From: Pseudogymnoascus destructans
Lineage: Eukaryota; Ascomycota; Leotiomycetes; Thelebolales; Thelebolaceae
Assembly (NCBI RefSeq): GCF_001641265.1
Contig: NW_020167537.1
Span: forward strand, 620,001 to 684,000
Direction: 5' to 3'
DNA length: 64,000 nucleotides
Shown piece after piece: positions 51,600 through 63,403 of this stretch. Numbering within the stretch: position 1 is the first letter of the stretch; each line of letters opens with the position of its first letter. The position numbers and the translations under genes were made by a program. The notes beneath the pieces were generated by a model. That model was not told the DNA's origin and searched no databases. It worked only from the letters and a program-made list of their open reading frames with translations.

Positions 51600-52371
51600 G
51601 TGCGATTTAAGATGACATCTGGACGAAAACCCTCGTGGTTTTGGGACCGCCGGGCGCTGGCAAGGCTACCACTATAGGTTGCATGCTCTTTAAAGTTGGT
51701 CTAGGCAGCTTACTGACAGTACATACTCTAACATCACCATAGTACGGGGGTATAGACATGATGACCATGCAGCGATTCCAGCAGGAGGGGGTTCGTACCT
51801 ACGACCAAGCATCAAGGAAATTGAAAAGCCTCAAAATTGCACCAAGCTTTGATACTCCAAAACATCACGTCACGATAGTTGGTGCGTATTTTAAGTCGGT
51901 GGAGAACGAACCAAGATTTAACAAGATGTCAGATGTCAGTGCTAGCGAAGCAGATTGTACAATTATCGTGCTCTCTGCAGATACTGTAGCACATGGGATT
52001 GCAGCACAGAGCCTTTTTGCTGCTGCGAAACAACCGATTATACTCATCAATAAGATGTGAGTTGTGCATTCATACACCCCCAAACTCTGCTTATGATGTG
52101 TCAGGGACGGAATTGAATGGTCTGAAGAGCAATTTCAGAAAATCGTCCAAGAACTTGGCTATAACCCAGAGAAGTATTTAGTGGTCCTAAGAATCATGTT
52201 GGCTTCTCTCTAACCTCTACAGCGTTCCTATCATCCCCATCTCGGCATTGAAAGGTGACAACATCACTGACAGGTTACCATCTCCTAAAAGTCCGTGGTA
52301 CAAGGGCTGGAAGAAGAATGGTCAGAGCGGAACAAGTCTTCTGGAGGCCCTTGATGTGGCGCTCGGGAGTT
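51600..52371 (+). pseudogene. EF-1alpha-like GTPase, diverged and truncated
   Basis: Segments in order: LVVLGPPGAGKATTIGCMLF (where EF-1alpha has GHVDSGKSTTTG), intron 51695-51742, YGGIDMMTMQRFQQEG, the G4 motif LINKM joined over an intron at 52057-52104 to DGIEWSEEQFQKI, YNPEKY, then PISALKGDNI and WYKGWKKNGQSGTSLLEALD. The layout and spacing follow the GTPase domain of EF-1alpha. The DAPGH motif is replaced (IVGAYFK), no start codon lies in frame upstream of the P-loop, and domains II and III are absent. Pseudogene, or a strongly diverged GTPase-like protein. Confidence 0.65.
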
Positions 52372-52465
52372 GAAGAAGGTGTGGTGTCAGTTCTTGGGTG
52401 TCGAATATCGGATAGCGAAGAAGTACCATGCCCCCCAGATATACCATTAAATACAATGGAAGTAT

Positions 52466-55400
52466 TTATTGTTTCAACCCCTGCAATTTCTTCACGATTT
52501 CTGGATGTCGTGTCGCACGTGACAAAGGTGTCCGTCCCTCGTTATCTTTGCCTTCAACGTCAATACCTTTGATCTTTAGTAATATCTCGACGATGTCCAG
52601 ATAGCCATAACCTGCAGCAAAAGAAAGAGCACTACGCCCGCTCCTATCTTTCTTATTCACGTCCAAAAGCCCCGAATCAAGGAGTATTTGCACTGTCTGG
52701 GGGGCGTTATTCAAGAGAGCCCATGCCAATGGCGTCCAACCGTCCACATCTTCTTCATCGATCCCGTGGCTATCATGCTGGATCCAATATTTGACCACCT
52801 TGTGATGGCCGCCCGCACAAGCCCACGACAATGCACTTCGCCCATCTCTGTCCTTTCTGGATTGATCAACACGCCCGCTTCGCAGGAGAAAGGCAACTGT
52901 TTCCATGTGTCCATTACCTGCTGCCCAAGACAATGCAGATCGACCTTTGTGATCTGGTTCGTCGGCCCTGACATCTTTCAGGCTCATGAGATATCTTACG
53001 AGCTCAAGCTCACCTGCCGAAGCGGCCCAAGACAGCGTATTTCGACCTGACCTGTCCGCGTGAATCACAGAAACACGACCGTCTGTAATGAGCAACCGGA
53101 CCATGTCCAAGTTTTTCCCAGCAACGGACCAGAATAAGGGCGTCCAGTGGCCGATATCCGCTATATCGGGTTGGATTTGACTGTGTTGGAGAAGTTGCCT
53201 GGCGACATCGACGAAGCCATTACAGGCAGCTATGGATAAAGGTGTCCGACCGCCCATCGCAGCATGATTGACTCGGTACTCATTTCGTTCAAAGATAAAT
53301 CCCTCGTCTTTCAAGAGGCGCTTCACCACATCTAAGCGGTTGAATTGAACAGCAGCAATGAGAGCATTTTGGCCGTCAACAATCCTCTTGTCCGGACTGA
53401 TTTCCTCTCGAAGGAGAAGATCTACTACGTCACGATGTCCCATACGTGATGCCCAGTATACACTGTACGCCCCTATATCTGATTCGATGGAAATACCCTT
53501 GCGCAAGAGAAATTTCAGGCTTGACAAATGACCAAAATAACTCGCCGTCACGACGGAGGAAAAATCTCGAGGACAAGACATATGCATCTCTGCGTAATGC
53601 CAGTAGAATCTCAACCAGTTTAATCCAATAGAACTGCTCCCATTTGACAATAAATTCACGGATTCTTGTAATTCAGGCGGGCTTATTGAGCCGGCTGATA
53701 GGAAATGCTCCGCCCAATGCCTCGCAGCATAGCCAAATAATAAGTACTGTGTTGTAATAGATACACAGGCTTCTGCCTCGGATTCTTCGGAGTCCTTAAA
53801 CAGGTTGTCTTCTCCCAAATCAAACGGATCCCACGTCTGTTCGATACTTCCCACGTCGTCGTGAATCGTGAGTGTAGAATCTGGAGAACCTGTGGTATCT
53901 GATCGATCCTTTGAGAAGAGGTCATCTTTGAAATCCTCAAGCAACAGATACGACACACAAGCCTTGGCTAATAATAAGTTTGCCTTGCTTGGGTCGATGC
54001 CGTAGGTGGCTGAAAGAGGGCTCTCCGTCCGAGTTAAAAGACCGTGAAGGAACTCCTTGAGAGACTGATGAACCAGATAGATCCGGGAATCCCAAACCCT
54101 CACTAGTGGACCCAATACCCCCTCGATTGTTTTTCGCATATTCGGTTGGGCATCTTCTTCGACTTCGGCCACATTGCGGTGATGGTCCTGTACTGCAATT
54201 AGAATTCGCATTTCATCTAGAGTCAGTGGTCTTGAGCTTCCGACGAGGAAATGAAGCAGCCTAGTAGCGAGCGTTTGGTATTCTGTGGAGATGCCCTGCA
54301 GGAATCGTTCGTACGTGGTGGTCAAATTATTCGGCAATTCATCAATGATGCGCATGAAATCCCTTTGCGACGCCAAAAGGCTCCTTTCTAGGAGATGGAG
54401 GACGAGCATGACCCAAAGGAAAGTTCGATCAGCTTTTGAATACAAAGCATTCTCAAGGTATGCTCTTGCAGCAGGCTTGCACTGAGTTCGCTTCGCGATG
54501 CCATCAACTTTGGTCTGTATCACCAGCCTTAGATCTTGCTCGATGTGGCTTTGGGATTGGTCAATTTGCAGATAGTTCGTGGTATACACGCGCCCTAAAA
54601 AAGGTCGGCTTGTTATAAGGAACCTGATGCAAGGAGTGCTGGAGCCCGTCGATCGCGACCGGTCTATGAGCTCGACGATGCTTCTTAGAAAGCGTTCTCT
54701 CGTTCTCTCTTCACACTCGTCAATAGCATCGATGATAACGCTGATAGGCCCTATCCGCTTGTCCCCAGCCATTGCAACGAAGATTCTCCACAGTTCATTG
54801 AAACTTCTGTCAAACTGTGGGCCGTGAAAATCGTACGCAGTCTTGACGTACTTGATTAACAAACGACGCCGGACAGGGAGCTGATGGATGATACTCCTGA
54901 GAATAGCCTTGCCGTCTCTCTGCGTGTCAATCTTCTCGTCACAAAAAAAGTAGCACAGTGTCGTACGAAGGCCCGGGGACAATTCGCCTGCGCTGAGATA
55001 TTCTAGAAGATAAGCCGAGAGAATGGTTTTCCCGCTCCCGGGATATCCACTAATCCAGAGGAGGCACGTTTCATTCTGCAAGCTCCAATCACGGTACTGC
55101 GAATTTGACAAAATCCACTGACAAGTACCCTCTACGCGGCTGGGAAGAGATGACTTGTACTCAGCCACATTTTGTGTATTTTGTGTCAGAAGTGCCATGC
55201 ACTTTCTCTCCACATCGTTTAAGGCTCGCATTGATATTTAGCTTCTTTGCACTATAATTAGGGGCTAAGACTACGTACAGGAAGCTGCAGAAGCTGTTGT
55301 CATTTGACTGGGAGACCCAGTCTTCAAGTTCGCAATATTTCTCTCCATTTCAAGTAAGTCATGTTCCTTTCTCTTCTGTATGTTGCTTATGAGGATCTGG

Positions 55401-56621
55401 ATCTCTCCCGAAACTTGCCGGTACCCTTCATCGTCTCTGCTCGGATATCGGCACATCGACATGTGGTTTGCGTTTATGGTTTGGGTTGGTTCAGTGCCAG
55501 TGAGTGAAGATGAGAAAGGTTCCACAACCTAGTGAACTATAAACTAACGTCAATTAGAATAGAGGAGGTCACTGGAACTAACCCTCTCATTCATTTTAAG
55601 ATAGCTTATTCCCGTCACACCCTTAGCTTCTTGAAAGGTCAATACTTTGAAATGACGATCGTTCTGCCCATAGAGCCTCATAAATAGCTCGTGTATAAGC
55701 TCAAGTTCGGTGCTATCGATCTGGAGGCTTCGGATGTTTTGATTTGTTGTATCGAATCCTGAAACCGAAACAATTTTTCGAAGAACTTCAGCAATTTCGG
55801 CCTTACCACTTCCTCGATGTGGCGTCCCAAGAAAAAGTATTGCCTCGGTGGATGCATAGATATCTTTCATATCAAATTCCGTATCGGTAGCGGCGCGGCG
55901 AAGGACCTGCAGATTTGGTCGTTAACGATTCATCCACAAGCTGGCTGGCTATGCCATGTCCATGATACGCTCACATCTTTCACGATGATCCCTTTCACTT
56001 ATTAGCCACAGCATCCACTTTACATGGGTTGTGAGGATTGCTTACCGCCCAGAGAATGTGCGACAAATATGAGGCTCCTCTGTTGCTATTAGATGCTTTA
56101 GCAAAAATACCGTAGACACAGTGTCATGAACTAACGGAACCCAATCTGCAGATCCTTAATGCAGCAAGTAGATTTTTAGCATGTGCAGTTATATTGCTTT
56201 GGCTCGCAGGTCCACTGAAATAGTGTGAGACTTTTGAATCATAGCCCCATGTGAGAATCCGAGCATTTGAACAATCTCCAGGAAGAAGATCAAGAGGCCA
56301 AAAAACCTCATGTGTTCGATGCTCGTGCCCATCTTCGGACCCTATTTTATGTTTGAATGACAACAGTTTCCTAATTCCCCAAGGTGAAATTCTGGTTGTT
56401 TTATTCGAGTTTTCCAGGTTTGGCGCAGTACTGTTGCAAGTCCATGTTTTTCGGGGGTGGCCTTGTAAGCCATGGACAAAGATAATGCTGCAAAAGCAGT
56501 CAGAGGGTTGTAGAAGCTATCGCGGAACGTAGATTCACTCTGCTATGGCTTCTTTCGGATCGTGAAGGGTGGAAATCCCAGTGTCGTTAATTCTGGGCTT
56601 TTGTTTTGACGGTGGGCCCTC
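52466..56621 (-). CDS. NOD-like receptor: alpha/beta-hydrolase, NACHT, ankyrin repeats
   Basis: Exons (minus): 56621-56539, 56487-56136, 56085-56046, 55991-55975, 55906-55583, 55528-55279, 55224-52466; 1274 residues, all junctions in frame, 5' exon(s) unresolved. The N-terminal effector is a lipase-like fold of the SesB/DUF676 type: FVHGLQGHPRKTW, VFWPLDLLPGD, ARILTWGYDS, nucleophile elbow FVAHSLGG (about residue 155) and LFLGTPHRGSGKAE. The linker is typical of fungal receptors (NANHMSMCRYPSRDDEGYRQ). NACHT: Walker A SGYPGSGKT (about 414-421) and Walker B VIIDAIDECEE (about 520). About ten ankyrin repeats follow from residue 910, several nearly alike (GRSALSWA). In fungi such proteins sense non-self or danger and trigger cell death through the effector domain. 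Apparently intact. Confidence 0.9.
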
Positions 56622-57149
56622 CTATTCCCGGCCCTTGTTAGCTCTTAGCCTAAGCTTTCATCGGAACGCTCAACATACCATTTCTCTTTACTTGTGCGCA
56701 ACGGTATAGTATCACTTGGGTAGTGAACGTTACTGTGGGACTGAATTGCCAACATTTCGTCTTTGGGCCTGACAAATGGTGGTGCAGGGGTGGTCTTTCT
56801 AAACGAGAAGCTCCCTGCGATGCTGCCTGGTGAGTCCTCACCGCCTAATTGTGCATACAGCAGACTCGGTGGACGAAACCAATTTGAGTCAAGCACGCGA
56901 AGTAAACATATAATATAAGGCAGAATGAGTCTGGCCTCGTCTCATTAAAGCGGCAACTATAGTATGGTCTCAACGTAGCGTTATTTCGTTATTTTAAGTT
57001 GGAGTTCGCAAGTATATATCGGGATTATGGCTAGCTCCTTTGATCCCTACTTGCACGCCATAAGTTGTCACGTGAGACAAAAATTGAATCTGCGATTCGC
57101 CGCGTTCATGATCAATACATAGAGACTTATGGAGTAGTTTCCCTCTCCA
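56622..57149. other. Region upstream of the receptor, possible first exon
   Basis: A minus-strand frame at 56896-56700 (MLDSNWFRPPSLLYAQLGGE) could be a first exon, ending near a GTAAAG site at 56694 with a GCTAAC branch before the AATAG acceptor at 56622. The phases do not match, so I leave the start open. Confidence 0.35.
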
Positions 57150-60068
57150 TTACATTGCCTCGAACTCTAATATTCGTTCACGGTTTATCGTAACTTCCTT
57201 CTCCCAAGTATTCTCAGCCGCTGGACGACCCTTCCACTGAACAAAATATTCAATCTTTCCTCTCCGTTCTCGTTTTTTGAGTAACTGCACGCCCAAATAG
57301 TTCCCTCGATAGCTCGCCTCAAAGTCATTGATGAGATCTGAATTGATGTCGTTCCGTTTCTGCCACGTATTATCCTCATCCCGGAAGCCTGCCCACTTCA
57401 CGAGGTACCAAATCACGTTGCCTACTTTTGACTTGGCAAGTAGCGCTTCAACCTCCCACCTCGCTTCCGTGGCGTCGATGGCAACTAGATTGCTTTCTAC
57501 TCCTTGGCTGCTACGAAGCGGCTGAACCTCCGCGCTTTCTATGTTTCCTGATGTAGTTGACAGTATGCTTCCGTGAGCATCCTCGGTCGAGTCAGCCGTT
57601 CCTGGTAGAATTGATGTGGAAGAAGGAAGAGCATCTTGAAGCTGTGGATCAAGCAAGTCCATCGAAAACCTGGATGGATATCTTTCCCCGCTTTCTTTAG
57701 CTGAGTTCGTTATCTTGCGTTTCTTGCACTTAGAGGTCTGCGAGCGGTTCTTCAGCTTTGTGGTGTAGTGCACTTGCAACGACCCTTTGGTCCTTTCCGG
57801 GAAGTATTCTGCAATTTCGTCCCATGGCAATTTGTCATCCTCTTTCAGCTGTATCAACAGTTCGTCGTCGTCTTCTGAATATGTCGAATGCCTACCAGGT
57901 CTGCTCACAATTCGTTCTCGCAAAGGCGGTCGCTTTCTCTGCTTCTGCAGAGCTGGCCGTGATTTCTTTGCATGAGATGCGCAAACCCGTGGATGAGCTG
58001 AATCCCCAACTGATTCCCCGCTAGACGTGGAATTTGATATGTGGAGACCGATTGATGGTCTGAACGAATCTGGAAGATCTAGCAGCCTGAACTCTAGGTT
58101 GTAAGTCGTCTCTCGTCCGATCCTCACGCACTTGAGGAAGCCCTGGAAGGGGTATTCTTGGTAGTCCGCGCCTAGAATTGACTCCGCATCGGCTGATGAA
58201 CTACGAGAAACTGTAGAACCTCGAGTAGTGCAGGTCTGGGCTTGGGCTATAGTGGATGAGCGCGTATGGACGTTCTTTCGGGTGGCGGTGTCAGTCGCGT
58301 CAGACTCTATGTGGCGGCGCTTTCGTCGTCTTGGAGGCCGCACGTCCTCGTCCTCGTCATCCTCATTATCCTCATTGTCCTCATTGTCCTCATTGTCCTT
58401 ATGATATGATTTGATGCTGCGTTCGCGGCCCTGTGAGAGAGGGGCCATGGTCTCGTCTTCCAGGGGTTGGTTCCGAAGGCTCTCCTTTATTTGCTGGCAG
58501 TAGCTAATCGCCTCTGTGTCGTCCTCTTCCTCGTAATCGTCTTCGTCTTGATCTTCTTGCTCTTTTTGTTGGCAATGCTGCTGTTCAACCGTCTTTTCCC
58601 ACAATCGCTCTTCGCTCGAAATACCTCTAACGTCTGTATTATTTTGACTTTCCTGGTCCATCTGATTGTATTGCGAGTGAGGTGCGCTGGAAGGCGGCGG
58701 TCCTTCTGCTTCTTCTGAAGTTTGTCGTAGTTCATCCTCGATATTGCAGACGCTGCTAGGGTCGCACGATCCACCAGCTCTCTCGTGCAGAGGGCTATAA
58801 TGAGAAGGCCTTATTTCGTCGACTATGGCCTTCTCGACACCCTGGCGAATTTGATCCTGACCTGTTGTCTCAGCCGGCTCAGAGCAATTTGGAGAAGGTC
58901 GTCGAACCTGAACAGGGAATGTCAAGTCCAGCTCTGCGAAAGACGGGCGCTGTTTGGAGAAACAATCGGCATAGAGGTATTCCGAGTCTCGAGGAGTAGA
59001 CGGGCCAAATAGACTGCTCGGGGTCGAGGCGGTATCTTGAGTGGCCAGGCCATACTCGCTCGCGTCTTGGTTCGCAATGCTGGCAAGGAGATCGCTCGAG
59101 GCAACTCCAGCCTCAGCGTCGTCGTCGCTGTTATCTTCGATAATTAGGGGCTCTTCTGCGTCGAATTAGTAAGGTGTATAGGCATACAACAGCCAGCTGT
59201 AACGCTGACTTCTAAACGATAGAAGACACAGAGGTTCTCTTGCGTAAGGGTTTACTTATCAGAGGAGGCAGGGGATCAGACACAAAGGCTTCAAGTAACA
59301 CGTTACTAGTATATAACAAATACTGTATTGAGTTGAGCACGAAGCTCCTATCTAAGGAAATACTATCTACTTATATAGTGGCGTCGTGCCTAGTGGACTC
59401 TTGGGAACTCACTCGAGTCCTCGGAGTCCTGGACTCTTAGGACTCTTCTCATCATCCTGCGAGTCCATCACGTGCCTAGTGGACTCCTGGGAACTCACTC
59501 GAGTCCTCGGAGTCCTGGACTCTTAGGACTCTTCTCATCATCCTGCGAGTCCGTCACGTGATACTTTCGGAACTACTATTCCCCGCTGCCCCTCCAGGTA
59601 CCAGGGCCGGTCTCATGCGACCTCCCTCCTTCCTGTCCTGTAGTTGGCCAGCCTTCTTGTTCCGTCGTAACACCAGCTAAGAAACCTACTTTGAGTATTG
59701 CCTGGCACATAGGCCGGGTTCGGGGTTGTGTCATCAGTAAGCAGACGGCCCTCGTCGATCAGTTGGCGCTTCGAGATATAAAGGGGCTTGTGGTTTTGAT
59801 GTGGCACCTGAGGGATGTCTCTGTTTTGAGGAGGGCGAAGCAGCTCTTCAGGTGATGGAGGAGAGTCATCTAACGAGTCGTTATCTTGAACATCCCCCGC
59901 AGACATTGCAGGTGGCGATCTGCTGGGTTGTAGAGGCAGTCGGTGCTTGTTCAACACCGACTTCGTCAGCTGAGCGTGTGAGGCCTTTAAGGCGGGTTTG
60001 GGGTTGGGGTTATAGAATTCAACGCAGTTCATGTTCACAGTAGCCATGCTGACACAAGAGTAGGACAT
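57150..60068 (-). CDS. Chromodomain and SANT/Myb domain protein
   Basis: Two exons on the minus strand: 60068-59690 and 59155-57150; 2385 nt, 794 residues. The intron runs from GTAGGT (59689) to TTACTAAT...CAG (59156). It would be 54 bp but is now 534 bp because a solo LTR sits in it. The protein is acidic in the middle (repeated Asp-Asn-Glu units near 58350-58390) and has a SANT/Myb-like domain (YSEDDDELLIQLKEDDKLPW, about 546-596). Two chromodomain units lie at the C-terminus (RWEVEALLAKS ... WYLVKWAGFRDEDNTW, about 691-741; and a shorter, more divergent IEYFVQWKGRPAAENTWE, about 744-794). Expected to act in the nucleus on chromatin, binding methylated histone tails and DNA. Related to retrotransposon chromodomains in fold, but no pol remains are present. 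Confidence 0.85.
59198..59672 (-). repeat. Solo LTR, family B, with target duplication CCAGC, in a host intron
   Basis: 475 bp, TGTAACGCTGAC ... TTCCGTCGTAACA on the plus strand, flanked by CCAGC at 59193-59197 and 59673-59677. It contains two 86-bp tandem units (59386-59471 and 59472-59557) that differ at very few positions. The TATATAAG box is on the minus strand, the same direction as the host gene. Confidence 0.93.
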
Positions 60069-61419
60069 GAGTGGGAGAATGGTTTTTAGAACGAGACTCT
60101 CGAGCGGAATGAAGGAGTTATATAGAGTCGGACGGTCGCTCTGCTGTTGGCTCGCTAGAATTTGCGAGCCCCCCTTGCTTCCCTGCTAAAGATGCAACTT
60201 CACTGCCAAGCTGGTCTTCACGCTCCGTGTGTCCCCTCATCCTTTTCCGTGCTCCGCAGCAAGGCAGTGACCTTTCCGCCACATGCTTGACCCCGATTCA
60301 GACATATGCGTCAAAGAGAGGCAAGACACATCGTATTCCGACGCATTCTTATGATTGCGTCGGAATACGACTCATAGTCCGGACATGATTTCTCCTTTTG
60401 GCAGCAGAGGGGCCGACCGCAGCGCTACACTTTCAGCTGGAACAGTGAAGGCGATCGCTTTGAAAGCCTAGGTCAGACGACTCTACCAGATTGCAATAGT
60501 TGTCCACTCTCCATATCCATTTATCCGCAATCCCAGTAGTATTCCCGAATGAGCGCCTCGAAACGAAGGTGAACGGCAACAACCTGCAACACAGGGACGG
60601 TCGCGGCCGCGACGGCCTTCGAGAGGGATCTCCACTTCGATCTCGAATCGGCCCTTCTCTCGAAAACCAGCCTAGACTGAGGCAGAGCTCGCTGCCAGTG
60701 CCTGCAACTCGCAACGTTGCAAAATGTGCCGCGCGGCGGTCTGCGCAAGAACCGGCCACGTCACCGCGAGGCATTTTTGCGATTGGCTAGGTCGTCGCGC
60801 AAGGCACTCTCGAGGCAGCTTGCGCATGCCACAGTTGCAAGAGGCTTCAGATGTGCGCGGCGACGGCGAAGGGCGCGAGAGAGGCAGGTCGAGCGGAACA
60901 CAGCTCAGCTCGTCCTCGCATCTTGACCGATCCGACGGCCAGACGTCGAAACGCTCAAAGGGATCGTTGCCATCGCAAAGAGCTCGGTGGCATGGACGGC
61001 GCAGTCATTGGAGGGCGTAACTCGAGGTTGTGGCTCTGCGAAGCGTTCATGTGCCACTGCGGGTTTTCAGCTGCGGCGAGGCCGAGAAGGGCGATCCGTT
61101 GGGTGGAGCTATCATGCAGTGTGGAGTGGGCGGAGGGGGCCAAGCGTCGCGCGATGAGCGCAGCAGGTGCGAGAAAGTTGGGAGGGAGGAGCGACGGTGG
61201 AAAGGGACAGAGTCGGAGGGAGGGAGTGGCCTCTTTTATAGAAGTTGAAAGCGGCGGCAGGCCCGTGCACGCGCGTTGCCCGATCGGGCGGGCGCCAAAC
61301 TCAGCGTGGCATACCTCGCGACTGAGATTATATAGATAAAGTTGGCAGCCTATCACATGTTATACCACTCAATCGAACACGTGATAGTAACCGGTTTGCC
61401 AAGAAACCACTAGGCCTGG
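60069..61419. other. Upstream and GC-rich spacer
   Basis: 60069-60470 is the likely promoter of the chromodomain gene; it has an inverted GTCGGAATACGA / TCGTATTCCGAC pair near 60330-60370. 60480-61320 is GC-rich with many overlapping open frames on both strands and no recognisable domain. Confidence 0.4.
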
Positions 61420-61450
61420 TTTTCCAACCCGGGTGGTCCGGGTTGGAAAA
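61420..61450. repeat. Perfect 13-bp inverted repeat with 5-nt loop
   Basis: TTTTCCAACCCGG, spacer GTGGT, CCGGGTTGGAAAA. Could be a cruciform, hairpin or a dimeric protein site. No terminator-like context is known here. Confidence 0.7.
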
Positions 61451-61686
61451 TCTTCAGACTGGCGGTTTGGAACCGTCGGTCCGCCGTGGCGCACGCTACC
61501 AATCACGAGATTCAGCATTTGGGTATCAAGTTACCGTGAACAGAAATCTCAAAAGTCGTCGCATTCAGCGACCAGCGCCGGCAGAGACGCCCAATTCTCT
61601 TGAGTCTATGGTCGTATGTGATTACTACATGATTATCAGAAGATATATACCATATAAACCCTCTAGCACCCCAGCTCTACTCCAGG

Positions 61687-61860
61687 TTAAAATCCTCCGA
61701 GACCCACAGCTAAATATGCGGTATATACTCCGACCACCCTCACCGAGTCATACGCGCTCAACGGCAAGCTCCTCAACCCAATAACATCCTCAACCAAGAT
61801 ATAGAGCCGAAACAAACAGTAAAAGAAGCACAAAAACGTGCAAGGTCCAAGCAAACGAGG
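61687..61860 (-). pseudogene. C-terminal fragment of a fungal membrane protein
   Basis: The minus strand reads GPCTFLCFFYCLFRLYILVE, then DVIGLRSLPLSAYDSVRVV. It resembles the common C-terminus (last helix, then [LI]RSLPxxAY) of a large fungal family of multi-helix membrane proteins of unknown function. The rest is not found. Confidence 0.4.
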
Positions 61861-62743
61861 TGGAATGGGCGCATCTGGCGGGTCGTCCGGCGACACAGCC
61901 CTAAGCCTCTTCGTCCAACCCATCTTACTCCTCCTCGGGTCAAGGCAGGATAATCGACATGTTTCCTCTCTGCTGGAATCGGCAGGGACAAGTCTTCGGC
62001 GTCCAGCACAAATCCTCCCATATCAGCAAGAAAGCATGGGCCAACGTCCATCTAGCAAACCCGACATCACGGAATTTCTACAAAAATCACTAGTCGGAAA
62101 TGGGAGAAAGTAGCTAAGGCGGGCTTGAGCTGAATCACGTGCAGGCACAGACCCGATTTGGGTAACAGGACATGTGATACTGAAATAAGCGAAACCCGCT
62201 AGTGCAGAGAACCCAACTAGACAAGCGAGTGCCGGGATTATCCCCGGATTATCCCCGAAAAGGCACGCGAGGACCCGGCCGGTACGAAAATGTCAAGGAC
62301 TAAGGAGTGAAGAAACGATCACGTGCACAGTTCACTAGCCGCCGTCGTGATTACCGTCGTGTCAGTTCTTTCCGAGGATGGAGTTGCAGTTGCGGATGGG
62401 GGGAGACGGCGGAGATGAACCGAGGGGAAGTAGGAGGAGGAGGAGGGGCTAGTGTATTGGATTGTATATGCTGCTGTACAACTGAATGCACCGCACGGCC
62501 TATCAAAACATCCGGCTCAATAACGACTCGCGTGCGGGTCATGTCATAGCACCGGCAGCGGCTGATGCTACTGTACTTGGCGCAAAACACAATGCCATGC
62601 ATGTCCCAGCTGGCGAGAAAAACGTATGGAATATGTACGCCATTACTCGAGAAATCAATAAGTGATAAGAGACGAACGAGTTGGCAGGATCCCAGCAGGA
62701 TCTAGCCTTCCTTGGAGCAAGGTCCAATCTCACGTCCGTACAC
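61861..62743. other. Spacer, no gene seen
   Basis: No supported coding frame. Contains a short direct repeat (GGATTATCCCC twice near 62236-62257). Confidence 0.4.
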
Positions 62744-63193
62744 ATCCCTACACGTCCGTACCTGGTACACATCCTACACATCCCTACACGTCCGTACTCG
62801 GTACACATCCTACCCTACACATCCCTACACATCCCTACACATCCCTACACATCCCTACACATCCCTACTCCCTACACATCCCTACACTCCCTACACATCC
62901 CTACACTCCCTACGTACACATTCCTACACTCCCTACACATCCCTATACTACACATCCCTACACTCCCTACACATCCCTATACTACACATTCCTACACTCC
63001 CTACACATCCCTATACTACACATCCCTACACTCCCTACACATCCCTATACTACACATTCCTACACTCCCTACACATCCCTATACTACACATCCCTACACT
63101 CCCTACACATCCCTATACTACACATTCCTACACTCCCTACACATCCCTATACTACACATCCCTACACTCCCTACACATCCCTACACTCCCTAC
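62744..63193. repeat. Minisatellite of ACATCCCTAC-type units
   Basis: About 450 bp built from the 10-mer ACATCCCTAC and the variants ACACTCCCTAC and TATACTAC. The second half has a higher-order alternation of CACATCCC and CACATTCC blocks. Open frames through it in three phases are repeat artefacts. Confidence 0.9.
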
Positions 63194-63300
63194 CGCGCCT
63201 AGACGCATGGGGATAGTCGAGCATGGTTAGAGGGCGTTAGCACATATTCTCGGGTTTTTAGACTAACTGGAGAGTTTCAGCGAGCGTTTCAGCAACTGAA

Positions 63301-63403
63301 CTGACTAAACTGCACTAAACTGCACTAAACTGCACTGAATTGCACTAAACTGCACTAAACTGCACTAAACTGCACTAAACTGCACTAAATTGCACTAAAC
63401 TGC
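63301..63403. repeat. Tandem array of the 10-mer ACTAAACTGC
   Basis: About ten copies, two of them with single changes (ACTGAATTGC, ACTAAATTGC). Confidence 0.92.

Noticed and set aside
60433..61356. Many open frames on both strands in a GC-rich stretch
   Set aside because: GC-rich DNA has few stops by chance; no domain, intron signal or consistent frame is visible.
62744..63193. CCCTAC-like units considered as telomeric sequence
   Set aside because: Units are not CCCTAA and have irregular 10-bp period; no telomere.
62662..63230. Three overlapping plus-strand frames of 170-184 codons rich in His-Pro-Tyr-Thr-Ser
   Set aside because: They are readings of the 10-bp minisatellite in all phases; no coding bias or start context.
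63301..63403. Short regularly repeated unit considered as a CRISPR-like array
   Set aside because: No unique spacers between units and the context is eukaryotic; it is a plain tandem repeat.
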